Shown here: positions 49,191 to 62,254 of the stretch, one piece after another
How the letters are laid out: every line of letters starts with the position of its first letter
Numbering within the stretch: the first letter of the stretch is position 1
Assembly (NCBI GenBank): GCA_021397835.1
Contig: JAJFZO010000256.1
Coordinates: 3,828,501-3,892,500, forward strand
DNA: 64,000 bases
From: Moringa oleifera
Lineage: Eukaryota > Streptophyta > Magnoliopsida > Brassicales > Moringaceae
Direction of reading: 5' to 3'
The notes under the pieces: model-generated
What the model saw: only the letters and a program-made list of their open reading frames with translations
The model's database searches: none
What the model was told of the DNA's origin: nothing
Made by a program: the position numbers and the translations under genes

Positions 49191-51216
49191 ATGTTGGTAC
49201 AACCTTCAGGGAGTTTGCTTAATCTAATTAATTAAATTATTGCTTTGTTTATTTTATAATCAGATCCAATTCTTGGGTGTACAACAATTTTCTTCTCTTT
49301 GTTTTTATTTTAACCTCATTATTTTGCATTGATGAAGATTATTGGGAGGTGAGTTGAATTATAGAAAAGCTATGAAGACTGTGAAGAATGCATTTATTAA
49401 CATTGATCTCAATTGAAACTTCTAATGTGATTTAAGAATAACTCAATAACAATTAATCTTTTCTTTTAAAAAAAGTCTTTAAATTTGATTATATTCATTT
49501 TGATTAATTATATAATATCACATATATATGTATATATATTAAATCATAGTGATTTAAAGAATTAAGATACATGAAGTGACCTTGTTTCGTAAGGTTAAAA
49601 CTGTTTTCAATTTATCATGTAGAAATGGATACATAAACTGACCTTACTTTGAGTGGATTCCATGGATTTCAATGTCTCCTTTTTTAACACTAGCTAGCTA
49701 ACATTTTTAATCTACTATACATATTTAGAGATTTTGTTCCATCTTACTCAACCTAATTTGCTTTGAACTTTTTAGTTTTAATCTCGATGCTAACCTCAAA
49801 GATACCTTCTGGTTCTAAGAACCCTAGAGTTCTTAAATATCAATGAAGGCTTTCATTAAACAAATTAAAAAAAAAAATAAAGATTGATATTTATTGATTT
49901 AATTATTAAAGGATCGATCCACTTTTAATGAAATTAATATATAGGGCTTAATTTCCCGTGCCTCATGCTATATACAATGCAACTTAATTAAATAAATTAC
50001 ATTAACTCAAAATAGATCCCGAATATTTAACTATTTTGGCCTTTAATGACACTCCCAATATACTCTACAAACCCTAACTCGACACACAGAGCATCAAGAA
50101 AAAAAAAAAAAAGGGGAATGGGACTAAAAAAATCATGCTAATCTTATTAGATGGATTAAAAGGACATATTCTTTCATCATCTAGGCAATTCTTAGAATAT
50201 CCTTTTGAGAGTATCAATTAATGCTAATTAAAGCTTGGATTTAAAGTTTAATATGTTGCACGAGGAAGGCACGATCCTTGATTAAACTATTCTCTAATCT
50301 CTGAAAAAATATTTAATTAACATAGTAATAAGATTACTTCCCTAGACAAGCACTTGCAAGAAATGGTTTTTATCCTATCAATGTTTGATCCTAGCTACGT
50401 GCATAGAGTTCTAGTCAATGATATTAAAAATGATTAAGAATGAAGCATGTATAAGTTGTTACCTCATGCTCATACATTAATATATGCATCGAATTATGTT
50501 CTCAATTTCTTTTAGCAAATTAATAGTCCTTGATTTCTTAATAATTAGTTTCCCTAAGTATTCTCGTTTTAGATCATGATAGTAGATTAGAGTATACTCA
50601 GTAAAATTAATTTTCAAAAATTCATTTTGGAATAAAGTTGAAGCATACTCAAGAGAATAAAATGATATTATGTACTAGCTAGTGTAATATTTGATAAGAT
50701 GATTCCATTGGAAACTATATAAGCTTTCTTTGCTATTTGCTTTCTCACTTTATTTATATATTTTGGATTTGATTTAACACCACGTTTAATTTTTATCACT
50801 TGCTACAAAATAAAGGAAGGTTTTTGATGAATTTTCGTTTTTCAATTCTTTTCTAAAAAATAACATTCCCCTTGTTCGTGTTAAGGGATTTTTTTTTTGA
50901 TAAAGTTAAAAACTTTTTCTATTAAATTAGAATTAATACATCTTTTAATGAAATGTATTAGCAAATTATTATTGTAGACCAACCATGATCACATGAAGTT
51001 GAAATTTTTTATTTTCATATGATATTTGATATTTAGAACAGTTGGATATCTCTTTCAACCTGTATATGTATATTACTCATATGAATATTTAATTATTTGT
51101 GTACCTGCAAATAATAATTTCATTATAGCATTTTTTAATGATATAATTTATTTAGATATTTTTAAAAGGTAAATAACAAATTAAATGTTGAACTAAATTA
51201 GTGCTTGATTAGCATG

Positions 51217-51219
<3 letters not shown>

Positions 51220-51247
<28 letters not shown>
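51220..51247. repeat. (AT)n microsatellite
   Basis: About 14 AT units. Confidence 0.9.
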
Positions 51248-51251
<4 letters not shown>

Positions 51252-52388
51252 ATTTAGGGATATTATTTAGTGATTAATTTCCCTTAATTAATTTTCTTAA
51301 TGAGCTACTAAAATGTATTGGCTTTGACACCTCTTGTTAAGATAAAGTAATTAAAAGAAGAGGAAGAAATAATTAATTATATTTCAATTAGTATAAGGTA
51401 AAGAACAAGAATCAAAAGAGGATATACGTACTAACTGTTTTAGTTAACTATGTTTATTGGTTGTTGTAATTATTTATTACTTATGAGGGCATAAGCATCA
51501 TTGGTGGCCATATTATTCCATTCACACACAAACTCATGCATTATAATTCCAATTATAATGATGTAGAAAACCCTAACCCTAATCCAATTTTGATACATTT
51601 TTTAACATTTTTCCCTTTTGTCAATATAATATACCTAGCGGCCTTTTACAAAATATATGCATATGCAATTGATATTCAATTATTTCCAATTAAATGTTAT
51701 TGTAAACTCATCTCCTTAATTCAAATTCTTTTTTTCTTTTGGGAAAATTCATTTCAAATTCTTTTAGACTTGTTGTATGGATTATCATTATAATTATGAA
51801 CTAAAATCAAGTGATTGGAAGCCATATTTTAGAATAATTATGTTAAAGATGAATATTGAATCAATCATTTAAGAGATCAATAATTTTTTTTGCATATAAA
51901 TGATTCTTTCTACACTAACTAACTTCATGTATTGCTAGACAAATTTGAGAATCTTCATCCATCTCATGCTTGAATCTCGCCAAACAAACACTTTTGAGAT
52001 TAGTTAATTACAAATGTTTTTATTGCTTTTGATTTCTAATTATTGATTAACTTCTAGCTAGTGAATTGAATTTGAATCTATAATATTTCATATGCCAATC
52101 AAGTGGATTAAATATTTGAGAATCAAAAAGTGATAAAAGTTTCTATAAAAGGCTTTTAAGGATTAAAACATCTTTCATCTAAATAAACTTTTATTATCAA
52201 CACTAGTTTAAGAATATGTTTATTTTAATATGAATCCATGTTTTTAATGAAAATCGCTTTACATTAACAAATATCAAATGTTGAAGCCTTAAAAATTTTC
52301 ATCCCACTTAATTACAAGTAGACTAATCATTCGTAATTAATATTGCTCTAATTAATTGAAGGATGAAGTAAGATTAAATTTGTTGTAC

Positions 52389-52392
<4 letters not shown>

Positions 52393-52420
<28 letters not shown>
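52393..52420. repeat. (AT)n microsatellite
   Basis: About 14 AT units, followed after a few bases by a short (GA)n tract at about 52430-52440. Confidence 0.9.
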
Positions 52421-52423
<3 letters not shown>

Positions 52424-54299
52424 CAGGGGAGAGAGAGAGACTGTTCATTAACAAATTTGAAAAAAGAAAGAAATAAGAAAAGAAGAAATTGGAAAATTTA
52501 TGATTAACCAAAATCTTTTTGACAAGCAAATTTAATTTTTTTCTCTTAATTTGTTGGAAGCGTCATATATAGATCTTTCACAACAGTATTCAATGAAATT
52601 TGTAAAATATTTTAATTTTTTTTATAGGAACTCACCTAAGCATATAATTAAAATGAATTTTTTATTTATTTGTGTTAACTAAATCAAAGTGAATAAGAAT
52701 TTTATTTTATTTTCTAATTAATAAAAAAATAAAAAAATAACTATGATAAATCCATCTTAACGCAAAAATTATTTTGCGTTGCCTTAAAAAATAATGTAAT
52801 TAAATAATGAAAATGTAAACGGGTGCAATGCATTCTATCTTAACCAATCATAAGCACGGATCTTGCCAATGTGAAGATCCATAGTCAACAAAGTTGACTC
52901 TCTCATGAAAACCCGATAACATTAATTATTAAATACAAAATTAACTTAATAATTTCATTGACTTCCTAAATTTTTTTTATTAATGGTATCTATAAACTAT
53001 CTTGGGTCAGATTGACATTGAAATTTCAACCCTCTAAAAATGAATTGAACAAGAAAAAAGTCTCCTCTTAATAAAAGTCAAAATATTGTTTAATGGGTAA
53101 GTCAAAGAAATTGGTTAAAGTCAAATTATAAGTTAGAGAAGTAACATCTTAACATAATTTAATTTGATATTAATCTTAGAGCTCTGGAATATTATTTCGC
53201 CATCAATTGTTAGTTTCTGCATCAATATAGTTTCTTTTTTGGTAAGATTGTGATTATATAAAATTAACCACATTTCAAATTTGAACTTTTGACTTGTATT
53301 AACTATCTTTTTAGTAGAATTTTCTTGTCTTGACCAATTTTAGTTATACACAAAACAATAATGTCCATAATCATACTCAGCAAATTATATCAAATTATTT
53401 TTAACCAACACGAGTATTAATCCGTAAATGATCAAACTTTATACATATGTTTCAAGTTGAATACTTTTCAATCGAATATCTTCTAAGTAATTGCAATACA
53501 CTTTGAGTTGGAAATGAATCTAAATGAACTCATCAAATAATTAACTTGAATGATTTCAAAAATATTTCAAGACTTTGATGAATTTTTGGATCGGATCTAA
53601 GTTCAAGTTATATCGAGTAAGATCGAATCAAATTTTGCCACTTATTCTTTTCTCTCTCTATATGTATAATTATCTAATAACTTCACATTGATTATTTGTT
53701 AGGATAACATATGTAGGAAATTTCTACCATGTAACTTCTATTAACAATGTAATATTTATTAATTATTAACTCAATTTAATGATTAAATTATTTTTGTTGT
53801 CAACTTATCACATGCTGCAAGGGCAAGATTATCGAATTATTACAATGTTTGATATTTGGGTTATTAAAATCTCAATCTTAGTATTTTCAATATTAAGGGG
53901 ATGATGCCTCGCATCTTTCATTAACTTTGATATATCAAAACCATGTGCTTAATATGTTATGACTATATGTTATTGTAATTATATATTTATAGTTGTAACC
54001 CGCACCAACGTGTCGCTTTTGTAATTTTTTAATATTATACATATATATTTTTAAAGAAGTTAAAAAATTAATTAATTTAATAAATAATTAAAACAATGAA
54101 ACTCCTTCACATGACTCACATTGTAAACAATAATTACATTAAGATCAATGGTAAATTATTAGCAAAGGCTGAGAACTTTAATTATGATTCTATTGTCAAC
54201 TCGATTAATCACATGCACGACTTTTTCATGAATTCCAAAATATCATGATCCTTCATATTATCTCAATAATGAAGTTTCTTTTGTGTTATATATGTACAT

Positions 54300-54300
<1 letters not shown>

Positions 54301-54333
<33 letters not shown>
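54301..54333. repeat. Compound (CA)n(TA)n microsatellite
   Basis: Five CA units followed by about eleven TA units. Confidence 0.9.
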
Positions 54334-56745
54334 TTTATAAATTCAACACGAATCACAATATTTTTTTTCCAGAAAATACTAGGTTAAGTTGATGATATGA
54401 ACAACAATTAATATCATATTATTTTCATTTCATCAAAATTATTTAATTAAAAAATAATTTTGTAATTATCAAACACGACAATTAATTTGTCAATAAAATC
54501 TTTTTAATGATTAATAAAAATGTGTTTTGTTGCGGTGGTGATAGAGGGTTTTGAAAACTCTCATAGGTTTTAACCTCGTCATTTTCTTTTACACTAATTC
54601 ACTTCACAAATTTTATTGGTATTATAAATTGAATAATGAAACGATCAAATTATTGATAAGGTCATCTATAACAATATATATCGGATGAGTAACAAAACTA
54701 ATCCTATTTTCCTTTTTTTCTTGCTTTGCATAAATGTGTACTCTTTTGTGCATTATTGAAAGTATAAAAACCCTTGTCAAATTTGAGAATTAATCTTCAT
54801 TATTTATTTCTTGGCCTTTCCTTTGTGTGAAGTTGAATAACACAAAAAGAGTCCAAACTATCACATTGTATACATAAAACCAACCATTTCCTTGAATCTC
54901 ATCAACATAAATATTCTCAATGAAATTAAGTAACAGTAAAAGTAGTAGGCTTCTTATAAAAACAAACATATTTTTTATTTAATAAATTAACCTTTATATT
55001 GAAACTGATAATGTTAGATTAATATAATGCGAGTGCATAAATGCTAGCTTTTTAGCCAAACCATGCTGTCTCTGATTTGGTATTAATTAAAATGACTAAT
55101 CACAGAAGTGACCTGGGGAAAGAGACATTTGAACTTGGTATAAGTATCATAACCAAGAACTTAGTTTGAGAATCCAGTGAAAGTAGTAACTAGGGATGCT
55201 ATAATACCAATTTTATAAGGGGTTAAGTATGAATTTAATAGATTAACCAAAGTTAGAAAGTGTGATTAATACCAGCTGAATAAATGGATTGTTGTATGAT
55301 TAATTCTAGGTTTTGACTACTTGTAGTGAGTAAGGTTTTCTTCGGGTCTATTTCTAGGTTTAGACCAAAAGATTTTCTGCTTTGGAAGGAGAGTAATTAA
55401 ATTACTAAGTCAAGTGTTTAAGTGGTACTTACCAATTAGCATACTAGTTAAACAACAAATGAAATTTGGAGTAAACATGGGGCACTCACTCATTGTCTCT
55501 TTGTTAATAACCCTATTTTATTCATCTCTTTTCTTCTTTGTAATCTTGGATAGAAAGGTAATAACTACTTATAGATTAGGGTACAAGAAATTTTATTATT
55601 CATATAGATATATTATAATCAACTCATGAGTCTATTATTATTATTAAAGGATTTAAATTCTCTAATGATCTAAGTTGTAGTGATCTTTTGATAAGATTAT
55701 GACATGTGATAATTTAATAAAATCAATAGTTAAAATTTTGTTTTTTATTTTTTTATTTTTCAGATTTAACGCATTAAATTATCAAAATATCTTTTAATAT
55801 TTTAGTGAGAATTCAACACTAGATCGATAGAGGATCTTGAATTCATTATTAAGAGTTAACGTTTTTATATTTATGGATGATTTTAACATTGTAAACATAC
55901 TTTTTTATTAGATTATATGCATGTTCTTGAAGAGATGAATTCATTTTTAACCAATTGGGTGGTCATACATATTTAACATTGCATAGTTTAATATTAAAAA
56001 TGATAATATATTTATGTATAAATATTTATAGATGTCAAGCTTGGCTTGATATGTCTATTGGTAGTTTGAGTAAAAATATCATAATTTTTTATTAATATGA
56101 TTTATACTGAACTTTTTTAAAAATTATGATGTGTAATTATTTAATAAAATTAATAGTTAATTTTGTTTTTCATATTAATACTTTGAATTGTAAAAACAAT
56201 TTTTTTAACAAAAAATTGAGCAGAAGCTCTTATCACACGATACCTTAATTTTTTCATGAGCTTCTTTGATTTATTGAAAGTCATTGTATCGATCCACTAA
56301 TGATAATTATCTATCATCATAATTATATGTTACGCCCCAAAAGAATATAATTAAGTTTAATCGTTCATGCCCTTCTTAATTATTTAATTATATGCTTAAA
56401 CTTAACCAAATTTTGACTTAGCTTTTGCTTCCATGTCGTGAAGGAATTGATGATGTCCTTGTCACTCACAGACTGTAGTTCACGTAAGTATACCAATTTT
56501 TGCAATCCAGCTAGCTATAAATATTAATTTTGACCACTATATAATTTAGATGTTACAGTTATTAATCCGTATCAAAACAAATGATTATTAATCATTTGTG
56601 CCAAATCAAATGAACATAAACAATAATTAAGAGATAATTTATTTTCAAAAACTTGTGTACTATTAAAGTGAAGTTATATTGATTATACAGTATATATGCA
56701 TGAAACCTTATTTTTTGATATCATCATCACCTAAAGCTTGCGTAG

Positions 56746-56972
56746 CTAGATCAAATTTAATTTTTTCATTGATTTGATTTGTGTTGATTTTTTTAAAAAA
56801 ATAAAAAAATAAGTTTAATTTATAATTTATAATATTGATATAAAAAAATAATAGTAAATAAAAAGCATCGTAATCAATTAATTAATTTAATTATCATGTA
56901 TCACTATTTTTTTAAAAGATAAACATATACCAAATCAACTAAAAGTTTCAATCTATAACTAGATTGATCTTT
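56746..56972. mobile_element. Foldback element related to repeat family B
   Basis: The left arm (TTGATTTGATTTGTGTTGAT, then TTTTTTAAAAAAATA) pairs with the reverse complement of the right arm (TTGATTTGGTATATGTTTAT, then CTTTTAAAAAAATA). The middle holds ATTTATAATATTGATATAAA and TCATGTATCACTATTTTTTT, both also seen in the 63.6 kb copy. About 227 bp, noncoding. Confidence 0.55.
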
Positions 56973-59900
56973 TTATATGTTATTAATTATGTTTCACTAA
57001 TTAGTAATTATATAGTTTAATTTGGTAAAGTAAAGTATGTTTGAGCTCTTCGATAGCGTGAAAATCCAACTCTTGAAAATTTCTTCTACTAGATTCTTGT
57101 ATATATTCAAGAGATAGAAGAGTAAGGGTCATTAGCATCTAATACTTACATTAATCAAAATGATTAAAGGAGACGTCTCATTTTCTCTAGTTGATATATG
57201 CTAGTCTGTCATACATTTTTATATTCTTAGGTGAATATATTGGGCAAAGTAAGACATATTTAATCGTTGGCTTTGAACTTTTCGTATATACTTGACGCGT
57301 TAAGATCCATATTAATCTATATGGTGTAAGACTATAGGCTATAATTATTTTTCTAATTACTCATTATTTAGTATATGGGTTCGTTTCCGTGGCCAATCTA
57401 GCAAGCAAAGAGGATCTTTGAGATTCATCATAGAACCCCATGACTTAGTAAATATAAAAATTTAATCCTTTAATTTCTACTTATGACTCGATTAAAATTT
57501 TAAGAAAATTAATCATCTAACTTTATTACACTGTCATAATATCTTCAAGTACTATGTGGGTATAAGTATGGAAAAGCTTGTATTTCAGTGCATATTAAGG
57601 TTAAGCTTCTACATTTTCTTCTTCTTGTCAACTTTACATATTCAAATTGAGTTACATCCCATTTATTTCATATTAGACATACATGAGTACATTAGATTAG
57701 ATGTAATATAAATCTTGATTATCTCTTAACTTTTAAGATGTTTTTTGAGATTAAATTTTTTACAAAATAAAATTATATAATTAAAATGGATAATATTTTA
57801 TTTGAATAAAATAAAAGTCGATTTATTTAATATGCTATAATAATATTTTTTTATTTTTTAAAAGTTGTATATGTCATGGTAGGTTAAAAAATATCTCATA
57901 TATATTCGATTACTTGAATAATAAAAGAATACAGTACATAGATAAAAATAAAAATAAAAATTATGCAACCGAAGGAGAGAGCGTAGACAAACCCTAACTA
58001 AAAAATATGCTTGTATTTCCTTTAACAAAATTAATTTTTAAATAAATATATTAATTTTTATTTAAGTCGATTTGAAATTGAATTGAGCTTAATTAATTGG
58101 AAATCAGTTAGAATTTAAATAAACCTAAAATTAAAATTCCAAAATAACCAATTGAATTTATAATACTTCGGTTTAAAAATATGGAATCGAAAGGATTTTA
58201 AAAGAGAGATTCCCTTTCATTACTAAAAGAGCATTGCAAAATAGTATCAGTTGATGTGGATACATGTACACAATTGTATCCCTATATCCAATGAACATAT
58301 AGATAAAGACCCACTTGAATCAAATTAATACCTCGGTGGAATTAAAGGTGGCATTCCTCACACCCTTCCATATACAAATATTGAAATAATTGATACTTAT
58401 TTATTAAGATGGTTATTATGTTATGTTATATGTAACTTAATCAGTTTGTAATACATTAGTGTTAAAAAATTTGATACCATAAAGTTAATTATATCATCTT
58501 TGCAACACTAATCATATATATTTGATAAAATTAACAAGACCGGCCACAACCTTATAATCTAACAAATTCAAAACATTATATGTATTAATTATAATGTTAA
58601 TCACTAAAGTAAAATATTTTTCATGTTAAATGAAAAAGGATGAAAATGAAATAAAGCATACCCATTATTTCATTAATACAATTTAGTGAAACCATTCTTA
58701 CAATTAATGCAAGGAGAATATTTTTGTTCTCCGTGGCACAAATCTATACATACTAATGTTTGATGCTCAAAATTTTAAGAGCATTTGATTTAATCATCTA
58801 TACATTTGCAACATGATGCATGTACATAAACGGTTCTAAATCTTACTTAAAGGGAAAATTAGTCAAACAAATGAGATTATAATAGAAGCTAGCTTAAGCT
58901 TTATATTACATATATTTTATAGATATTGAAGTGAGTTCCAAGGGCTTTGCACCTACTGCCAGCTCCTAAAAAGAAAACAAAAAGTGCCAAAAATGTATCA
59001 TGTATGTCGTGCAGGCCTAACTCCGAATCGAAAATGAATAAATTGTTGCAATTATTCACAAAAGCAAAGCAGATTTGATGAGTTTTCCGGTTTTAATTTT
59101 CTTGGTAGCAATGCAAAGATTTTATTCCTTCTTTATTTTATTTTTCCGGTTATCAATTCTTATGGATCTAAACATTAATATCATCAATACCCTAGACATC
59201 GTGCAGAGGCCGGCCTGTCTCTTAAATATACCAATTATGTGAGTATATATGATCTTAATCGTGTTTGGAAGCTTCCTTCCCTGTTTATTTAAACAAATCT
59301 TTAATGAAAACAAGAAAAAAGCTGCAATTTACGCGTAAAATGAGCGTATGAATCGGCAGAATCTTCGTTGGTGATCCATGGCGGTAGAGACTAATTCTTC
59401 CCTCTTTCAGGGTTTCATTCATTCATGAAGCCGATGGAAACCCTAATTTGTTATTATCATCATATATTTGTCTTAGATCTTCGGGATATCTTTCTTAATT
59501 CTATCTTCATCAGAATCTTTACGGTTGTCCACAAACTGTTTTTTTTCCATGGTTTAGCTCTTTCTAGTTATGAAGAATTAAGCTCACTCGATTCGTCGCA
59601 AGCTATTGAATATCTCATATATAAGCTATAGTTAGGAAGGATTCGAGAAATTAATTCATGATAAATAGTCGGTATTTATATAATACCCTATTCGCATTCT
59701 TATATGCGTGTGATTTATATAATTTGCATGACACTCTTAAGATGGAAAAAAAATACTAAAAAAAATTATTACATTCATTTTCATCAAAGTATCCCGTGAT
59801 TTAATATATGATATTATTGGATAATTTGCCTATTAATGATTATATTGTGAATAAATTGATGTTATGGATATAAATAAACAATGTTAGAAATTAACCAAAA

Positions 59901-60760
59901 ATAAAAAGTACATCAACAAGATTAGAAGCATGTATTAAAATAAGATAAGTTGATATAAATATATAATAACATGATAAAATGAAGATTAATCAAATAAAAT
60001 GATAATCGTAAGAATTATTACAAATCTATGAATCAATATTGTTAATGTCAATTATATATTTTGTATGATAACATCTTTCATATTTAACCTGTGTTTTAGA
60101 TCATCACAAGTTTTAATTTGTAAGAATATTTAACAAAATATAATTACATTTCATTTCAATATTTTTAATAATATGATTATGTTAATTATATGTGACATTA
60201 CATTGTATATAAAATATTAGATATTATATCGACTAAATAAACCAAATAACATATAAAACTTTATAATTTTTTTGATAATATATGTTTTAAAACAATAAAT
60301 ATCTCTACAATTATATAACTGAAGTAAATAATTAATATCTTAACATCAAAATTATATCATTTTTATTTCGAACAAAATCTAACATTATCAGTGGACATAA
60401 ATATAAATGTAAATATCATACATATGTCAAACAATCTAACATTATCAATAAAAATAAATATAAATGTAGATATTAATGATCATGTTAAGGTAGAAAGGTA
60501 GATATTATTTTTAATGTTTGACCCAATATTTTGGTTGATTTGCGAAACACCTATACTCAAACAACAACATCCAATAAACGAAGGTATATTAGATTCCTAC
60601 TTTCATGGATGAATTGATTTTTTATTTCTAAATTTGGTGTAAAAAAGGAAAGCACGGATTTCTATGATATTTAATGGTAAGAAAATTAATGTGAGGGTCA
60701 TAATCCACTAAAATCACTTTGTTAAACTAGACAATGTATAATTACCGCCCCATTAAACAA

Positions 60761-60784
60761 ATATATATATATATATATATATAT
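60761..60784. repeat. (AT)n microsatellite
   Basis: About 12 AT units. Confidence 0.9.
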
Positions 60785-61074
60785 TTACATTAAGATTATT
60801 TAATCTTTAATTATCATTTTTATAGATGTAACATCAAGAAACAATTCTGCTCTATATGGCAATCAAATGTAGTAAAAATTGTAATGAAAGCTTCAAGCAT
60901 GATCAAATCCATGTTATTTTTCTTTTAGGGCCATATATAAAGAATTTAATTATCTTCGTCTTTTATAACCGGTTTCATTAAACTCAATAAGGATCTTACG
61001 ATTTTTCTGATCATAATTATATTATTTTTAAATAAAAATTTTCGATTGATCTAAGCTAATTTTTCAATGGAAAA

Positions 61075-61205
61075 TTTAAAAAGTATTTTATAATTTACAA
61101 GGATAATATAAAAAATAAATAAATAAAAATATTAATTATTAATATTATTAAAACTATCATTTATTATAATTTTTTAAAAAATTAACCACAGCTTAAATTA
61201 ATAGA
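61075..61205. repeat. AT-rich repeat family B, degenerate copy
   Basis: The right end TTTTTTAAAAAATTAACCAC, then AGCTTAAATTAATAGAGAAT matches the end of the 63.6 kb copy (CTTTTTAAAAGTTCAACACA, then GTTTAAATTAATAAAAGATT). The rest is diverged. Noncoding. Confidence 0.45.
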
Positions 61206-61591
61206 GAATCCTTATTTATGGTTTCCTTCACTTTTATTGTAACGAGAACAGAGACTTGAGGAGATTAGAAAACCAACTAGATTCTCTACCCATATGATCT
61301 TTTCTGATATTTCCAAAAAAATAAAAAAAAAATCATTTTATAATTTATTACATTAATATCAGAAAGAAGAAAAAAAAATACCTCTTGTTAACAGATTACC
61401 TAATCCATGACTAACCATGAAGTTGCAGGAATTGATTGTGGAACAATATTGGTGTATATAAGAAGAGCAAAATGTGCAGAGAATATATGTATGGTTTTGA
61501 TCCACGCAGATAAATGGAAGTCTTCTTATCATCAAATACAGATTCTAAAGCTTCAGGCAGGGCTGGTTGGGAAGAAGAGAGGAGACAAGCA

Positions 61592-61813
61592 TTAGGCAAA
61601 CAAGATCCTACTGTCTGGCTCCAGGTACTTTTGCAGAATGTCATACTCATCTCCACGATCTGGCCGCCCGTTTTCTTCATCATCATTCTCTTCTTTATCA
61701 ATTTCTTTTTCCTTTTTGTGATTATGATAATGCGAAGACTCCCCACGTTCTATCGATTGCCAGGTGTGATTCTCTTCTTCCCATCTTCACCAAATCTCAC
61801 TTTCATTCTCCAT
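61592..61813 (-). other. Unrecognised acidic reading frame with one in-frame TGA
   Basis: From an ATG at 61813 the minus strand gives MENESEIW, then a TGA at 61789-61787, then 64 open codons to a TAA at 61594-61592. The product is charged: HNHKKEKEIDKEENDDEENG, then RPDRGDEYDILQKYLEPDSR. The opposite strand is also open here, with an ATG at 61514 and a 104-aa frame. It has a TATATAAG about 60 bp before that ATG and encodes a hydrophobic segment. I recognise neither product. It could be a pseudogene fragment, a small gene on one strand, or chance. Confidence 0.25.
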
Positions 61814-62130
61814 AGCCTAAATAATTGACTGGTTTCGATCCTAATTTATGGACCTTTCAATTCTACACACTTCACCTCTTTAACAATTCTCTCCTCTCTC
61901 TATACTTTCAAGTCCTTCAGCGTTTTAAGCTCCTGAAAGGTTCTGGATTTGTTTAATCCATTATCGCATGAACTTAGTCTTCTGTCTGAGTTGTACTTGG
62001 CCCCATTACGGACTCTTTTGCTGATCGGTTACAAGGAATTCATGTACTAATAATTGGTACTTATCAAATGAGATATGTTTTGCACAGTTAAGTCAATGCT
62101 TTTGTGGACATTCTTTTCAGGTTTGTTGGG

Positions 62131-62138
62131 TATAAATA
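62131..62138 (+). promoter_or_regulatory. TATA box of RSL bHLH gene
   Basis: TATAAATA lies 124 bp upstream of the ATG, giving a leader of about 90 nt. I did not find a clear root-hair-specific element (RSE) in the 800 bp above it. Confidence 0.6.
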
Positions 62139-62254
62139 TGTCTCCCTGTCCTGTTTCTCCTCCAGGCACCACCTCACCCATCTGAATTTCTTTTTCCTGA
62201 CAGTTTTGAACTAAACAAACTTACAGAACTAAACCCTTTTCCCAAACAGGCTCA

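Larger units (their letters stand above)
47154..62130. other. 15-kb gene desert between ZFPL1-like and RSL genes
   Basis: The ZFPL1 3' UTR probably ends near 47.5 kb. Beyond it lie AT-rich DNA, foldback and family B repeats, and several (AT)n tracts. Open frames here are short and unlike any known family. Islands of ordinary complexity occur near 48.9-49.2, 59.33-59.64 and 61.4-61.85 kb. No miRNA of a conserved family was spotted. Confidence 0.65.

Noticed and set aside
51570..51585. Telomere-like CCCTAACCCTAAT
   Set aside because: Only two units, so it is not an interstitial telomeric array.
55414..55629. 71-codon hydrophobic frame in the desert
   Set aside because: Composition-driven Phe/Ile/Tyr-rich product without any family features.
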